From a virus, in IMG/VR virus record IMGVR_UViG_3300024999_000030, positions 186,001-250,000 of that record: a stretch of DNA of 64,000 bases; one strand, written 5' to 3'. Both the position numbers and the translations under genes were made by a program. Position 1 is the stretch's first letter. Each line of letters starts with the position of its first letter. Below are positions 48,890 to 58,318 of this stretch, one piece after another. The notes below the pieces were generated by a model. It saw nothing but the letters and a program-made list of their open reading frames with translations. It was not told the origin of the DNA and searched no databases.

Positions 48890-49020
48890 TGGACCTCAAG
48901 TGCCTTATTTGTGGTGCTGCTATTTCTTGTATAATTCCAGAAGAGTGGCCGTACCAAAATATTTTTCCCGTAAATTGCACATCTTGTCACAAACAACAGC
49001 TCATTACTATTAAGGACTAA
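48889..49020 (+). CDS. 43-residue zinc-knuckle protein
   Basis: ATG 48889 (or 48886) with GGGAG upstream. CLIC and CTSC pairs 23 residues apart. Ends in a one-base overlap with the next gene. Confidence 0.55.
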   Translation: MDLKCLICGAAISCIIPEEWPYQNIFPVNCTSCHKQQLITIKD

Positions 49021-49220
49021 TGGAATGGGGAGAAGTGTTAGACATTCTTAATCTAGCTTTTACTGATAAAGGTGTGGCTCTTCGAGATATTAGGAACGCA
49101 TCGTCTCTTTCCCCTCCCGCTGAAACGGTATATAGAGAAGAGGGGGAAAATAATACTGTTGCCCCATCTAATGTTGGCGTGACTAACATAGCTGACTGGA
49201 AAAAGAGGAAAAACAAATGA
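49020..49220 (+). CDS. Hypothetical 66-residue protein
   Basis: A helical start and a disordered Glu/Asn-rich middle, ending WKKRKNK. Coupled at both ends. Confidence 0.5.
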   Translation: MEWGEVLDILNLAFTDKGVALRDIRNASSLSPPAETVYREEGENNTVAPSNVGVTNIADWKKRKNK

Positions 49221-49297
49221 AATGGTTAAAAATTGTAATCATTGACTTCTGGTTTAATGGTTTTGAATATTGGCGAGAAAAATTTTTGAGACGGTAA
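49217..49297 (+). CDS. 26-residue peptide
   Basis: ATGA overlap with the previous gene and direct abutment to the next start. Trp/Phe-rich amphipathic helix with a basic end. Confidence 0.4.
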   Translation: MKWLKIVIIDFWFNGFEYWREKFLRR

Positions 49298-49690
49298 ATG
49301 TTATCAAGGGCCGTTGCTTTACGCCAAATTGAATTGTTTATAAAAACTCAAGATATTAATATAATTATCCAATTGACTGAAAACATCATGAGTGACTCAG
49401 GAAATCATTTTAAATTTTCTTTATTAAAAGAGTGTCCATTTGTTAATAGTAATATAACCTGTAGAAGCTTTTTAAAAAATTGTCCATTGTACATGTCATG
49501 GAGAAAAAGATTTCCATATTCTTATTGCAGTTGTGCCTTCTCTGAAATATCAATGTTAGTACATGGCGGTGGGCCGACTGCAATAAAATTTATTATGAGC
49601 GAATTACTTTTAGCTTTAATAATAATGGTTGGAACTGTTAAAGCGGACATGACCGCCATAGAGGAAAAATGGCCAAATCGGTTACCCTAG
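49298..49690 (+). CDS. CxxCPF family protein 24, divergent
   Basis: 130 residues. LRQIELFIK helix; Cys at 46, 55, 62, 77 and 79 (ECPF, NCPL, CSC). The CxxC is absent but CPF and NCP are kept. Closing LLLALIIMVG. Confidence 0.55.
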   Translation: MLSRAVALRQIELFIKTQDINIIIQLTENIMSDSGNHFKFSLLKECPFVNSNITCRSFLKNCPLYMSWRKRFPYSYCSCAFSEISMLVHGGGPTAIKFIMSELLLALIIMVGTVKADMTAIEEKWPNRLP

Positions 49691-50112
49691 TCCTTACTGA
49701 GAGATTTGTAGAATCCCTCAATAATTTTATTGCTAGTCCGTCTGGATCTACCTATTCTATTCTAGCTGACACCTGGAAGGTTAATAGGGTCTCGTGGATA
49801 AAAAACAAGAACGAATATAAATTGGGACTAGGGGCGCGAACGGCAAACAAAACTCTACCAATTCTTATGTGTCAAGCTAGAGCGATTCCAGCGCAAGGTT
49901 CATGTTTTGGTTGTGACTTCTATTCTCATAGTGGGTGTCTTATATATAGTGTTAGGCATAAAAGCACCATTAGTAAGCGCCTCTTAGCTGCGATGGAAAT
50001 ACAAGCAGCATTAAATACTGTGGAGTATTCCACTTCAGATGATGCTTTTGTTGCTAAGTGTGCAGGTGAAGAAAGAATGAAAAAACTTATTGAAGAACAA
50101 GACGATGAATGA
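49669..50112 (+). CDS. CxxCPF family protein 25
   Basis: 147 residues. LNNFIASP; Cys at 68, 79, 82 and 90 (CFGCDF, GCLI); closing MEIQAALNTVE and an acidic tail. Last member in the window. Confidence 0.65.
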   Translation: MAKSVTLVLTERFVESLNNFIASPSGSTYSILADTWKVNRVSWIKNKNEYKLGLGARTANKTLPILMCQARAIPAQGSCFGCDFYSHSGCLIYSVRHKSTISKRLLAAMEIQAALNTVEYSTSDDAFVAKCAGEERMKKLIEEQDDE

Positions 50113-50704
50113 TACTTGGGTGTTTGCTGATTCGCATTTTGATCATGAGGGTATTATTAAACATGCAAAGCGTCCTTTTTCTTCTGTGTCTGATATGAAT
50201 AAAACCCTCATTGATAACTGTAAGGTAATTTCTCCAAGAGACACCCTTATCATCGTTGGAGACTTTGCATGGAAGAACCATGGACATTGGATCCAAGCCG
50301 TTAAGGGTAAAAAGATATTAGTCTGTGGTAACCATGACAAAATGAACGCTCTGTGTTTATCACAATTCACTGAGGTTCATGATATTTTAGAACGAAATAT
50401 TCACGGTCAGTTCACAGTTTTTTGTCACTACGCTATGCGCGCTTGGGATCGTAAACATCATGGGGCTTGGCATCTTTATGGTCATAGTCACGGTGCATTA
50501 CCCGAGTATGCTGATGATATGAGCTTTGATGTCGGAATGGATGTTTGGCAACTGCGGCCCGTTCATTGGGATATCATAGTTAAAAAGATGGCATGGAAAA
50601 AATTACCTAATGTAAAATTTGCCGTCAATACTGACAGTCGGGACACACAGGAGGTAATACGAAAAAACAAAGAATTGAATCTTTTATTGTATCCCACAAG
50701 TTAA
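50105..50704 (+). CDS. Phage-type metallophosphoesterase
   Basis: 199 residues. FADSHFDHEG near 6, VGDFAWKNHG near 50, CGNHDKMNA near 74, FCHYAMRAWD near 105 and YGHSHGALPE near 124 give the metal-binding set. It resembles the small phosphoesterases of phages and phosphohydrolases with GDF. Substrate unknown. Confidence 0.85.
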   Translation: MNDTWVFADSHFDHEGIIKHAKRPFSSVSDMNKTLIDNCKVISPRDTLIIVGDFAWKNHGHWIQAVKGKKILVCGNHDKMNALCLSQFTEVHDILERNIHGQFTVFCHYAMRAWDRKHHGAWHLYGHSHGALPEYADDMSFDVGMDVWQLRPVHWDIIVKKMAWKKLPNVKFAVNTDSRDTQEVIRKNKELNLLLYPTS

Positions 50705-50713
50705 GGAGTTAAG

Positions 50714-51265
50714 ATGAAAACATTCATCTTTGATATGGATGGCGTTCTGGTTGACCTTGAGGGAGCACTAGTCTCCCTAGCTGACCGCCTTGGTTTATCG
50801 TTGCCCCCTGGGCCAGCTAAGGGACTGCACATCTGGCGCGACCTCAAGTATCGGCGCGTTATGCAGTACATTTCTATGAGCAGCGATTTTTGGATTAATT
50901 TAGAGCCACTACCATCTGGACTACAAGCATTTAAAACCCTTAAGTCCGAAGGAAACACTACCCTTATATGTACTTGCCCATTTGACGCCAGTTGTATTTC
51001 TCAAAAAATTACATGGTGTGAACATTACTTAGATATCGGCTTAGATGATATAACAGTAATGAGGCGGAAGGAATTAATGGCCGCCCCACGAAGAATTTTG
51101 ATTGACGATAAAATAGATAATTGTAATGCCTTCGATGCTGCGGGCGGAACATCTATTTTAGTTAATCAGCCGTGGAGTCCGTATGAATCTTTTTCAAATA
51201 AACCAGCTAGTGGCGTTATTGTGGCTGATCCAAATCATATTCTGGAGGTGTTAAGGCAACTATGA
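50714..51265 (+). CDS. 5'(3')-deoxyribonucleotidase-like HAD protein
   Basis: 183 residues. FIFDMDGVLVDLEGALV holds the nucleophile and acid Asp; TLICTCPF is motif II; RILIDDKIDNCNAFDAAGG is motif IV. This layout fits NT5C-type deoxyribonucleotidases, which remove phosphate from dNMPs. A role in nucleotide pool control is inferred. Confidence 0.75.
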   Translation: MKTFIFDMDGVLVDLEGALVSLADRLGLSLPPGPAKGLHIWRDLKYRRVMQYISMSSDFWINLEPLPSGLQAFKTLKSEGNTTLICTCPFDASCISQKITWCEHYLDIGLDDITVMRRKELMAAPRRILIDDKIDNCNAFDAAGGTSILVNQPWSPYESFSNKPASGVIVADPNHILEVLRQL

Positions 51266-51927
51266 AAACCTCAAAGCGATTTCTAAAAGAAGCGCTTGAT
51301 GGGGCTGGATTACCAAGTGTCATACCCAACACAAATGACTATGTGCAGAGGGGTGATGCTTTAGTTATTATTGATATGCAGCGTATGTATTTTGATTTGG
51401 GAGAAGCTCGATGGAGAAACGATAAAAATACATCTGCATTTTCACTCAATAATATCGGATGGTTATCCAGAGATATGATTAAAAGACAAATTAAAGTTAT
51501 TCAGTCATTTAGGAAAGCTCAAAAGCCAATCATTGTTGTAGAGTTTACAACGGATAGTGGACCATGGGATGCAACTTTACCGCCAATTCTCAGGGCATTA
51601 GATGGCTATAATAAATTTGTCACAATAAAAAAGAGACAGATAGATGGTTCCACTCATGTAAAACGGGCCATTAATAAATTTTTGCCAAAGCCAACTAAGG
51701 TATTAGTTATGGGTATTTATTTATCCTGTTGTGTTAAAGAAACTGTTGCTGGTTTAATTAAAAAGAATATAGACGCTTCCGCTATAATTTCCTGCTCATA
51801 TCACACTGATTTACTAGCTGATTTAAATCACAATCCAACTTCTCATAACTATAGAAAAGCATTCTTAAGAGGTGATGTCTTGAATAGGTCCTTCACTTAT
51901 GATATAGAAATGAGGTTAGTTCCATGA
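51262..51927 (+). CDS. Isochorismatase-fold cysteine hydrolase
   Basis: 221 residues, ATGA overlap. ALVIIDMQRMYFD holds the catalytic Asp, FVTIKKRQIDGS the Lys, and VMGIYLSCCVKETV the nucleophilic Cys. The fold includes nicotinamidases and isochorismatases. A nicotinamidase role would connect with the NAMPT-like gene, but substrate residues cannot be judged. Confidence 0.7.
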   Translation: MKTSKRFLKEALDGAGLPSVIPNTNDYVQRGDALVIIDMQRMYFDLGEARWRNDKNTSAFSLNNIGWLSRDMIKRQIKVIQSFRKAQKPIIVVEFTTDSGPWDATLPPILRALDGYNKFVTIKKRQIDGSTHVKRAINKFLPKPTKVLVMGIYLSCCVKETVAGLIKKNIDASAIISCSYHTDLLADLNHNPTSHNYRKAFLRGDVLNRSFTYDIEMRLVP

Positions 51928-52208
51928 CAGATAGAAATTCATCTACAAAGAATTCTAAGAAAACCGCCACGAAGAAATCGGTTAAAAGTAAAAAAGTTCC
52001 CCGTAATAATTTTCCAGCTTTAAAAACGGCATTAGATCAGATACATATTGAAGTAGACAGGTCTTTGTTTCTTAATGAAAGAGAGGATATTGCAAGTAAA
52101 GAGGAGGCTATATCAGTAAGACGAGAAATTTCTATTAGGTTATTAAAGTCTATCGAGTGGATTAGTCGTGTTGAACAACTACTTAGTGGCATCACTACCC
52201 TTAGTTAA
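51924..52208 (+). CDS. Hypothetical basic-N-terminus protein
   Basis: 94 residues. A Lys/Ser/Thr-rich disordered start and a helical rest. ATGA overlap. Confidence 0.55.
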   Translation: MTDRNSSTKNSKKTATKKSVKSKKVPRNNFPALKTALDQIHIEVDRSLFLNEREDIASKEEAISVRREISIRLLKSIEWISRVEQLLSGITTLS

Positions 52209-52229
52209 TTCAAACACAAGGAGATTAAA

Positions 52230-52676
52230 ATGAAGATCGGAAAAAATATTTACGAAGTGAAGGCTTTTAGGTATGCTGAACAGTTTTCTTCCAAGGGCGG
52301 AACGGCTGCTCTTATTCGCGTGAAGGGATATCATGATGAGGAAACGCCTACTGACGCCAGTCTTTCTAAACTAGAAAACGCTATTAACCGCAGCAAGCGC
52401 CAGAATGGCAGACTTCCCCGGTGGGTTGCTATTACTGAACTTTGGTTGAACAATGATCTTGTTAGCACCGGAATTTCTGCTTGTGTTGTTACGGACAAAA
52501 CCAACAAGCACGAGGGTGCAACTCGTTCATTGGTTCGAGCTATGAAGGAAGCTAAGTTGGATTGTCATATTGAAGAGATTCTTTCTGAGCGTCGTAAGAA
52601 TCGTCAATACGCTCGCCGGATGGCAGCCATTGATTCTGCCCGACGCCTTCTGGAGAAGTATGGCCAGACGGCATAA
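52230..52676 (+). CDS. Hypothetical 148-residue protein
   Basis: AAGGAG upstream. Strand-rich N-terminal half and Arg-rich C-terminal helices (ERRKNRQYARRM). Codon use is less AT-biased than its neighbours, suggesting higher expression. No family recognised. Confidence 0.6.
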   Translation: MKIGKNIYEVKAFRYAEQFSSKGGTAALIRVKGYHDEETPTDASLSKLENAINRSKRQNGRLPRWVAITELWLNNDLVSTGISACVVTDKTNKHEGATRSLVRAMKEAKLDCHIEEILSERRKNRQYARRMAAIDSARRLLEKYGQTA

Positions 52677-52679
52677 GTA

Positions 52680-52892
52680 ATGGCTAAAATTCAAAAAGTA
52701 AAAATAGTTAAAACCCAGATTAAACCTGAGGTTAAAAGTATTACTTGTCCTTTATGTAAGGCTATTTTTCTGTGTGCTTCACAATATTCTTGCGTTGATC
52801 TTTACGGTAAATGCGCCAGTTGCGTAGCAGATGACGGCAGTCTTACCAAACTAACTGAACCAGCATCTAACAAAACTATGAGGAGAAAATAA
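52680..52892 (+). CDS. Small zinc-finger protein
   Basis: 70 residues with [10 protein letters not shown], then CASC, flanked by basic ends. Lies between unknown and ClpP genes. Confidence 0.55.
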   Translation: MAKIQKVKIVKTQIKPEVKSITCPLCKAIFLCASQYSCVDLYGKCASCVADDGSLTKLTEPASNKTMRRK

Positions 52893-52893
52893 C

Positions 52894-53490
52894 ATGGCTG
52901 GACTTATTCCTATCGTGGTTGAACAAACTGGGCGGGGCGAACGAGCATATGATATTTATTCGCGCCTACTGAAAGATCGCATTGTATTTCTCGATGGAGA
53001 AATTCACGATGAAGACGCGAATCTTATTATTGCTCAGCTTTTATTTCTAGAGGCAGAAGATCCATCGAAAGACATTTGGCTCTATATCAATAGCCCTGGT
53101 GGCTCGGTGACGGCTGGATTAGCTATCGTTGATACGATGCAATACATTCGTCCCGATATCAATACTATTTGTATTGGGCAAGCGGCTTCCATGGGAGCCG
53201 TCATCCTCGCCTGCGGAACTAAGGGTAAGCGCTACGCCCTTCCTCGTTCCAGAGTATTGATTCATCAGCCTAGTGGTGGAGCAGGCGGACAGTCTATCGA
53301 TATTAAAATTGCAGCAAACGAAATTGAAAGAATGGCTCAGCAACTTTATACCATTCTTAGTGAGCAGACTGGTCAGAAGCTCGCTAAAGTTGAAAAGGAT
53401 TGCGATCGTGACTTCATCATGGTCCCCGAAGTAGCTAAGAAGTATGGGGTTATTGATGGAGTGCTTAATAAGCGACCGCTCACGAAGTAA
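52894..53490 (+). CDS. clpP: ClpP-type serine protease
   Basis: 198 residues, the usual length without a long propeptide. IQ-like [11 protein letters not shown] carries the Ser, [14 protein letters not shown] the His, and DCDRDFIM the Asp of the triad; [15 protein letters not shown] lines the chamber. The family forms a 14-mer that degrades proteins fed by an AAA partner. AAA genes lie downstream, but no ClpX/A signature is seen. It may process phage proteins or redirect host ClpX. Confidence 0.9.
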   Translation: MAGLIPIVVEQTGRGERAYDIYSRLLKDRIVFLDGEIHDEDANLIIAQLLFLEAEDPSKDIWLYINSPGGSVTAGLAIVDTMQYIRPDINTICIGQAASMGAVILACGTKGKRYALPRSRVLIHQPSGGAGGQSIDIKIAANEIERMAQQLYTILSEQTGQKLAKVEKDCDRDFIMVPEVAKKYGVIDGVLNKRPLTK

Positions 53491-54150
53491 ATGAAACGAA
53501 TTAAAGCTTACATTGCTTTGGCCTTGCGAGCCACCTGGGGAGTATTGGTGGCTCGCTGGCCAGAACGTGTTGCTGTCCCCACAGTACGTATTCTATTTGT
53601 CTTATGCGGTATTGTGGTTCTGTTGGGGGCCTCTGCAATTGGAAATAGACCAACCCTAGAAAGTGAAGCAGAACTCCGTAGTACCACAGCAATAATTCCC
53701 ATTGGAGAAGATGGGGTGGTTAGAGTTTTATCTGTTGACACTAAACTTAGTTCTCACTATATGTCCTACATATATAAATTAACAAAAAAACACTCTGCTG
53801 ATTATAACTTAGATCCCCTTCTTGTAATGTCTATCATGTCCACGGAGAGCACTTTTCGTGTTAGCGCTACGTCCGAAAAGGAATGTGCTGGACTAATGCA
53901 AATTAATTGGGCTTCGTGGGGAACTAAACTTCAACGACTTGGAATTGCTAGAGATGCCGCTGATATATATAATCCAGATGTTAACATTGAAGCGGGATGT
54001 TATGTATATAGCACATTACTGGAAGAAAACCATGGCTCTCATGACGCGGCCCTTAACAGATATTTAGGAACAAGTAATGAAACATATAGGCGAAATGTGT
54101 ATGCTATATATGGTAGATTAAAACTAGTAGCATCACAGAGAGGAGACTAA
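53491..54150 (+). CDS. Membrane-anchored lytic transglycosylase
   Basis: 219 residues, abutting clpP. A span at about 28-50 is followed by an SLT domain: SIMSTESTFRVSAT with the catalytic Glu, CAGLMQINWASWG, NIEAGCYVYSTLL and ALNRYLG. It cleaves the glycan strand of peptidoglycan, probably in the periplasm. Could aid lysis or local wall opening. Confidence 0.85.
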   Translation: MKRIKAYIALALRATWGVLVARWPERVAVPTVRILFVLCGIVVLLGASAIGNRPTLESEAELRSTTAIIPIGEDGVVRVLSVDTKLSSHYMSYIYKLTKKHSADYNLDPLLVMSIMSTESTFRVSATSEKECAGLMQINWASWGTKLQRLGIARDAADIYNPDVNIEAGCYVYSTLLEENHGSHDAALNRYLGTSNETYRRNVYAIYGRLKLVASQRGD

Positions 54151-54374
54151 TGTTTGTCTTTGTGGCGATGCACAATGGAAGAGTAGAGAGCGCCAGTATT
54201 GCCGCTACGATGGAGGCATTATATGAGTCATTCAAACTGCACACTAGCATGGAGTGGGAAGCATATCAACAGTTTCCAGACAGTTTGGATCCAGATTTAT
54301 ATGGTTCTACTATTGTAGCGGCGGAGGAGTGTGATGATTCCCTGGTCCACGAGCACGAACTTGGCAACAGCTAA
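54150..54374 (+). CDS. Hypothetical 74-residue acidic protein
   Basis: Start overlaps the transglycosylase stop. A small alpha/beta unit. It overlaps the next gene by 41 bases. Confidence 0.5.
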   Translation: MFVFVAMHNGRVESASIAATMEALYESFKLHTSMEWEAYQQFPDSLDPDLYGSTIVAAEECDDSLVHEHELGNS

Positions 54375-55638
54375 AAATCCAAACCGTCCGGTGAACGGGG
54401 TACTATCGGAAGATTTATTTGCTTGTAATCCTAATCCAAGTTTTAGTCTTTCGTCAAGTGTTATTCAGGAAGCTAAAAGAAAAAAACAAGACTACTCCCA
54501 TATATTAGAAAGAAATTTAAGTGGTAAAATATTTCCGTTTAAAGATATAGCAACTAGATATTGCCCCGAGCTTTTTGACGCCTTATCTATGTTAGTTGTT
54601 TTTGCTAGACATCCTGGTAAGCTCTGGGTGGCCGGTGGATCACTACTTGCTAATAAACTTGGAAAACCTATTAAGGATGTAGATTTTTTCTTTTCCGATA
54701 GAAATACAAGATTAGAGGTATTAGATTATTTATTGTGGAAAGGATATGTTATCGATTTTGTAAGTTCAAATGCCACCACAATGAGTAAAAATGGACAGCC
54801 TCCGATTCAACTTATCAATAATCACTATTATAATGACATGTTAGATTGTTTGATGGGGTTTGATATTTGTGCTAGCCAATTTGGCTTAAGAGTTATGAAC
54901 GGATCTCTTAACGAAATCCGTCCTAATAATACTTTATTTGATATGGATACAAAAAGATTTATGTTAAATGATATGGCAGTTGGAGATCCAAGAGTTACAA
55001 TTAGAAGATTAATTAAATATGCAAAACAATATAATCTTACTCCCGTATATGATCAAACCACATATCGTGTGTTTGGTGCAGCAGCAGAAGCGGGAGCTAG
55101 AGACTATGATAGTCTTAACAACAAAGAATATAAAAAAGAAGATTACACTTTTCCTAGAGATTTATCTTCTCTTTGGACAGCACCAACGGTAGACATTGTT
55201 AAAGGCAATTTACGTGATGTATTGGGCGATATGACCGATTGTTATGGAAGTTCTTATGATTTATGGTTGGGCTTTAAAAAAAGCATTGATAGGCGCCTTG
55301 GGGGCGAATGGAGTCTAGAGCATTGTGCAAAGATTGCTATAGATTTAACTAATCAATGTAATACTTTTCCATTTATTCGATCACATATGGACTATGGAAA
55401 CTGGCCTAGCTTTCAAGACTTTGCTAATATGGCGCCTGCTATTGACCATTATCTTAAAAAAGGATTCTTAAGCAATTGGCAAGATTTTGGAAATGCTTTA
55501 TATGTTTCCGATGAACAAGATCTAGGAATTTCTTTGAATGTTGTCATGCAACTGTCTGTGTTTTTAGAAACAAAATTGCCGGGGATGCGAGATAATCCGT
55601 GGCCTGGAAAAACAGAAGGAGATAACGGTGATTACTAA
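54334..55638 (+). CDS. Nucleotidyltransferase-fold protein
   Basis: 434 residues from ATG 54334 (GGAGGAG upstream). LWVAGGSLLANKLG followed by IKDVDFFFSD near 110 is the G-G then D-x-D signature of the polymerase-beta superfamily, as in CCA-adding enzymes. The VTIRRLIKYAKQYNL segment recalls their helical second domain. Target unknown. First gene of the AAA/VWA module. Confidence 0.6.
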   Translation: MIPWSTSTNLATAKNPNRPVNGVLSEDLFACNPNPSFSLSSSVIQEAKRKKQDYSHILERNLSGKIFPFKDIATRYCPELFDALSMLVVFARHPGKLWVAGGSLLANKLGKPIKDVDFFFSDRNTRLEVLDYLLWKGYVIDFVSSNATTMSKNGQPPIQLINNHYYNDMLDCLMGFDICASQFGLRVMNGSLNEIRPNNTLFDMDTKRFMLNDMAVGDPRVTIRRLIKYAKQYNLTPVYDQTTYRVFGAAAEAGARDYDSLNNKEYKKEDYTFPRDLSSLWTAPTVDIVKGNLRDVLGDMTDCYGSSYDLWLGFKKSIDRRLGGEWSLEHCAKIAIDLTNQCNTFPFIRSHMDYGNWPSFQDFANMAPAIDHYLKKGFLSNWQDFGNALYVSDEQDLGISLNVVMQLSVFLETKLPGMRDNPWPGKTEGDNGDY

Positions 55639-56101
55639 AGATTTAGATGTTTTAAAATCTTCCCTGGAAGAAGAATTAAAAAAGCTAAATATAGAAAAAA
55701 TGCCAATAATTAGAATGGGAGCCACTGTAAGGCTTAATCAACGCATTACTAATGCTGGCATTAACACTGTTTTAATTGGTATGGAATTCCCTGAGTTTTA
55801 TACTCAAATTACCATTGATGAGATGGAGCGCAGTGGTAATGCATGCAACGCTAAGATTGTATCTTGGCCAATGGAGTTTTCTACAAAACAAGAAACTCTT
55901 GATCTTAGTGAAATTGTTGGATTTAAACTTACCTTTTCTTCTCCGATATATTGTCTTAAAGATATTAGACTACAAAGCCTTACTCATTCTGTATCTATTT
56001 CTCTAATAGCTGATACTATTCAAAGGCAAATAGAAATGCTACAAGCAGTTGAACAATTACAACATATTATTAAGAGTATTATCCCAACAAAGGGTAAATG
56101 A
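55628..56101 (+). CDS. Hypothetical 157-residue protein
   Basis: GTG start inside the end of the previous gene. Beta-rich middle between helices. No family recognised; part of the AAA/VWA module by position. Confidence 0.55.
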   Translation: MITKDLDVLKSSLEEELKKLNIEKMPIIRMGATVRLNQRITNAGINTVLIGMEFPEFYTQITIDEMERSGNACNAKIVSWPMEFSTKQETLDLSEIVGFKLTFSSPIYCLKDIRLQSLTHSVSISLIADTIQRQIEMLQAVEQLQHIIKSIIPTKGK

Positions 56102-56102
56102 C

Positions 56103-56999
56103 ATGACGGCCAAGAAAATTAATAAGGTTAGTCTGTTTGTTAAAAAGGGCCTTCGTAATTTAAGCAAGGTTGTTATTGACGACAATGTTCTTAGATGGGA
56201 TTCGGAATTTACTCGTATCTTCTCTGATAAAACATTAACGGATAACTGGTCTAAAGTAATAAAAACCTTTGGAGAAAACTTTAAAGGTCAATTGTTTAAT
56301 CCATCTAATTATTATTTAGCGACCACTGAGGAGATTGAGGTTGCTGGATCATTTTTATTTTCTGGTCTGGAATATATTATCATTGCTTTTAATTTAAATA
56401 AAGATGAAATTTCTAAAATAAACACATCTTGTTATTCTCGTAGATGGAGGGCTGGTCAAAATTTACCTCTTCAATGGACGATGGAAATTCATTTTTCAGA
56501 GAATGGAATAGAGGCCAATGCAGAGGAAATTAGACCGTACCTCGTTGCACAAATCATTTATCACCAAAGGAAAAATAAAGTTTGTTTAGAAAAAGTTAAC
56601 ATGTCTTGTAATATGAACTTCTCTATTCCAGATTTTCTAGGTTGCAAAATTGAATTAATGGTAAATGGCAAACCATATGTTTCCCCTAAGAGTGGAATTG
56701 ATGGTAATTTTGATGGCTCACTTATTTCCACTGTGGGAGATCCATTAATTGAGAATTATAAAAATACTATTATTGCTTCTCGTTTTTGTAATGGAGTTGC
56801 TGTTAATAAGATTTTCCGAGGCTTCTCTTCTAGTATGGGTAATACCCAAATGTCTCTAGTAAAGGGAACTCTTCTTGGTTTGTCTGGTATTAAAAGTAAG
56901 TCTGCCGATGTTACGATGAATGGTAATCAGGCTCAAGTCGGAATTCCTGGGAGTTATAGCGCCCGGGGTGATGTATTTATAATTTCATTTGAAGATTAG
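56103..56999 (+). CDS. Hypothetical 298-residue protein
   Basis: Start chosen at ATG 56103. A mixed alpha/beta protein with a Gly/Ser-rich C-terminal region. No family recognised. AAA gene follows 14 bases later. Confidence 0.6.
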   Translation: MTAKKINKVSLFVKKGLRNLSKVVIDDNVLRWDSEFTRIFSDKTLTDNWSKVIKTFGENFKGQLFNPSNYYLATTEEIEVAGSFLFSGLEYIIIAFNLNKDEISKINTSCYSRRWRAGQNLPLQWTMEIHFSENGIEANAEEIRPYLVAQIIYHQRKNKVCLEKVNMSCNMNFSIPDFLGCKIELMVNGKPYVSPKSGIDGNFDGSLISTVGDPLIENYKNTIIASRFCNGVAVNKIFRGFSSSMGNTQMSLVKGTLLGLSGIKSKSADVTMNGNQAQVGIPGSYSARGDVFIISFED

Positions 57000-57013
57000 G
57001 TACAGGAGGTAAC

Positions 57014-58318
57014 ATGGCGAATACTAATAAGGCTAGAACTAGATATATTATCGTCCTTCCCAGAAACTCTGGCTCTACGCAATATGTCGCAATGAACGCT
57101 ATCGTAGGCACTATTTTCTCTAGTGGTAGTAACGATGGAGTTTATGATTCTCTTCAACTTATGTTCCCTGGTGTTTATGATATTTTCCCAGATAAGCGTA
57201 TGTTGGTAGCTGAGGCCGTCATTGAATCATTGTCTTACGCTGCTAATGTTTCCATTAAAAATATTGATTGCCAAGCAACACCAGATGAACGCCCCAGAGT
57301 ATTGCTTCTAACTGTTGCAAGTAGTGAAAAGAGTAAAGATATTTCTCACTTAATTGTTTTGGAGAAGTATCTGCCTGAGAATGATATTCTTGACTTACCC
57401 TCGGCTGATGGCTCTGGTCACCCAGCATCAAGTGCGACGAACATGGCTGGTGGTAAGGTCGCTGGGCCTGGACAGCAAGAACAAAAATCCGCTGGGTATA
57501 TTTATATGCCAAAGCATAATGTTCCCTTGATTCTCGGAGAACATGAAGCTAATGTACTACAGGATGTCCTTGATGCTATTGTTAACCGTAAGAAGATTTT
57601 TGAAGATTATGGTCTCGATGAGGTTATGGACACCAATAGTATGTGTTTTCTATTTCATGGTGCTCCTGGGACAGGCAAAACACAAGCCGCCAAATATGTT
57701 GCTAAGAAACTCAACACGCCTCTTCTTATCGTTGACCACAGTCAAATTGTAGATAAATATGTGGGAGAGACTGAAAAGCGTATTGCTGAAGTGTTTAAAC
57801 GCGCCGAAACCGAAAAGTGCATCATCTTCTTTGATGAAGCTGACTCTTTGCTTGGAGCGAGGAATGGAGCGGAGCACTCTTGGGAAATCAGCAAAGTTAA
57901 TGCGTTGCTTCAGTCTATGGAAAATTTTAATGGCGTAGCAATTTTTGCAACGAACTATGCTTCTCAGCTTGATCAGGCTGTTAATAGACGACTTCTTATG
58001 AAGATTACTTTTGATCTTCCTGATCAGGAGAGCCGTGCTAAAATTTGGGAGGCTTTGCTGCCCACCAAGGCCCCTAAAGATGCGCTCGATTTTAAGGAAT
58101 TAAGCAAACATCTTATGACTGGCGGCGAAATTAAGAATGCAGTTATCTCTGCAACAGTTGAAGTTGCTAAGACTGATGCAAAGATTAACATGGACTCTCT
58201 TAATCGAATGGCGGCTAAAGTTATTGAGGAGCGCCTCTTTGATCCATATAAGGAATCGGATAAGGAGAAATCCAAGAAGAATATGGGGTTCGGACCCCCG
58301 ATGATGGAATTGAAATAA
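57014..58318 (+). CDS. Classical AAA ATPase
   Basis: 434 residues after AGGAGG. A 200-residue unrecognised N-terminal region, then FLFHGAPGTGKTQAAKYVAK (Walker A), KCIIFFDEADSLLGAR (Walker B), AIFATNYASQLDQAVNRRL (sensor 1 and arginine finger) and a C-terminal helical lid. It resembles substrate-remodelling AAA proteins of the FtsH/Vps4 type without a protease domain. Confidence 0.85.
   Translation: MANTNKARTRYIIVLPRNSGSTQYVAMNAIVGTIFSSGSNDGVYDSLQLMFPGVYDIFPDKRMLVAEAVIESLSYAANVSIKNIDCQATPDERPRVLLLTVASSEKSKDISHLIVLEKYLPENDILDLPSADGSGHPASSATNMAGGKVAGPGQQEQKSAGYIYMPKHNVPLILGEHEANVLQDVLDAIVNRKKIFEDYGLDEVMDTNSMCFLFHGAPGTGKTQAAKYVAKKLNTPLLIVDHSQIVDKYVGETEKRIAEVFKRAETEKCIIFFDEADSLLGARNGAEHSWEISKVNALLQSMENFNGVAIFATNYASQLDQAVNRRLLMKITFDLPDQESRAKIWEALLPTKAPKDALDFKELSKHLMTGGEIKNAVISATVEVAKTDAKINMDSLNRMAAKVIEERLFDPYKESDKEKSKKNMGFGPPMMELK

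Noticed and set aside
52894-53490. Phage head maturation protease or SppA-type protease
   Set aside because: The Ser, His and Asp contexts and the length match ClpP, and no capsid genes are nearby.
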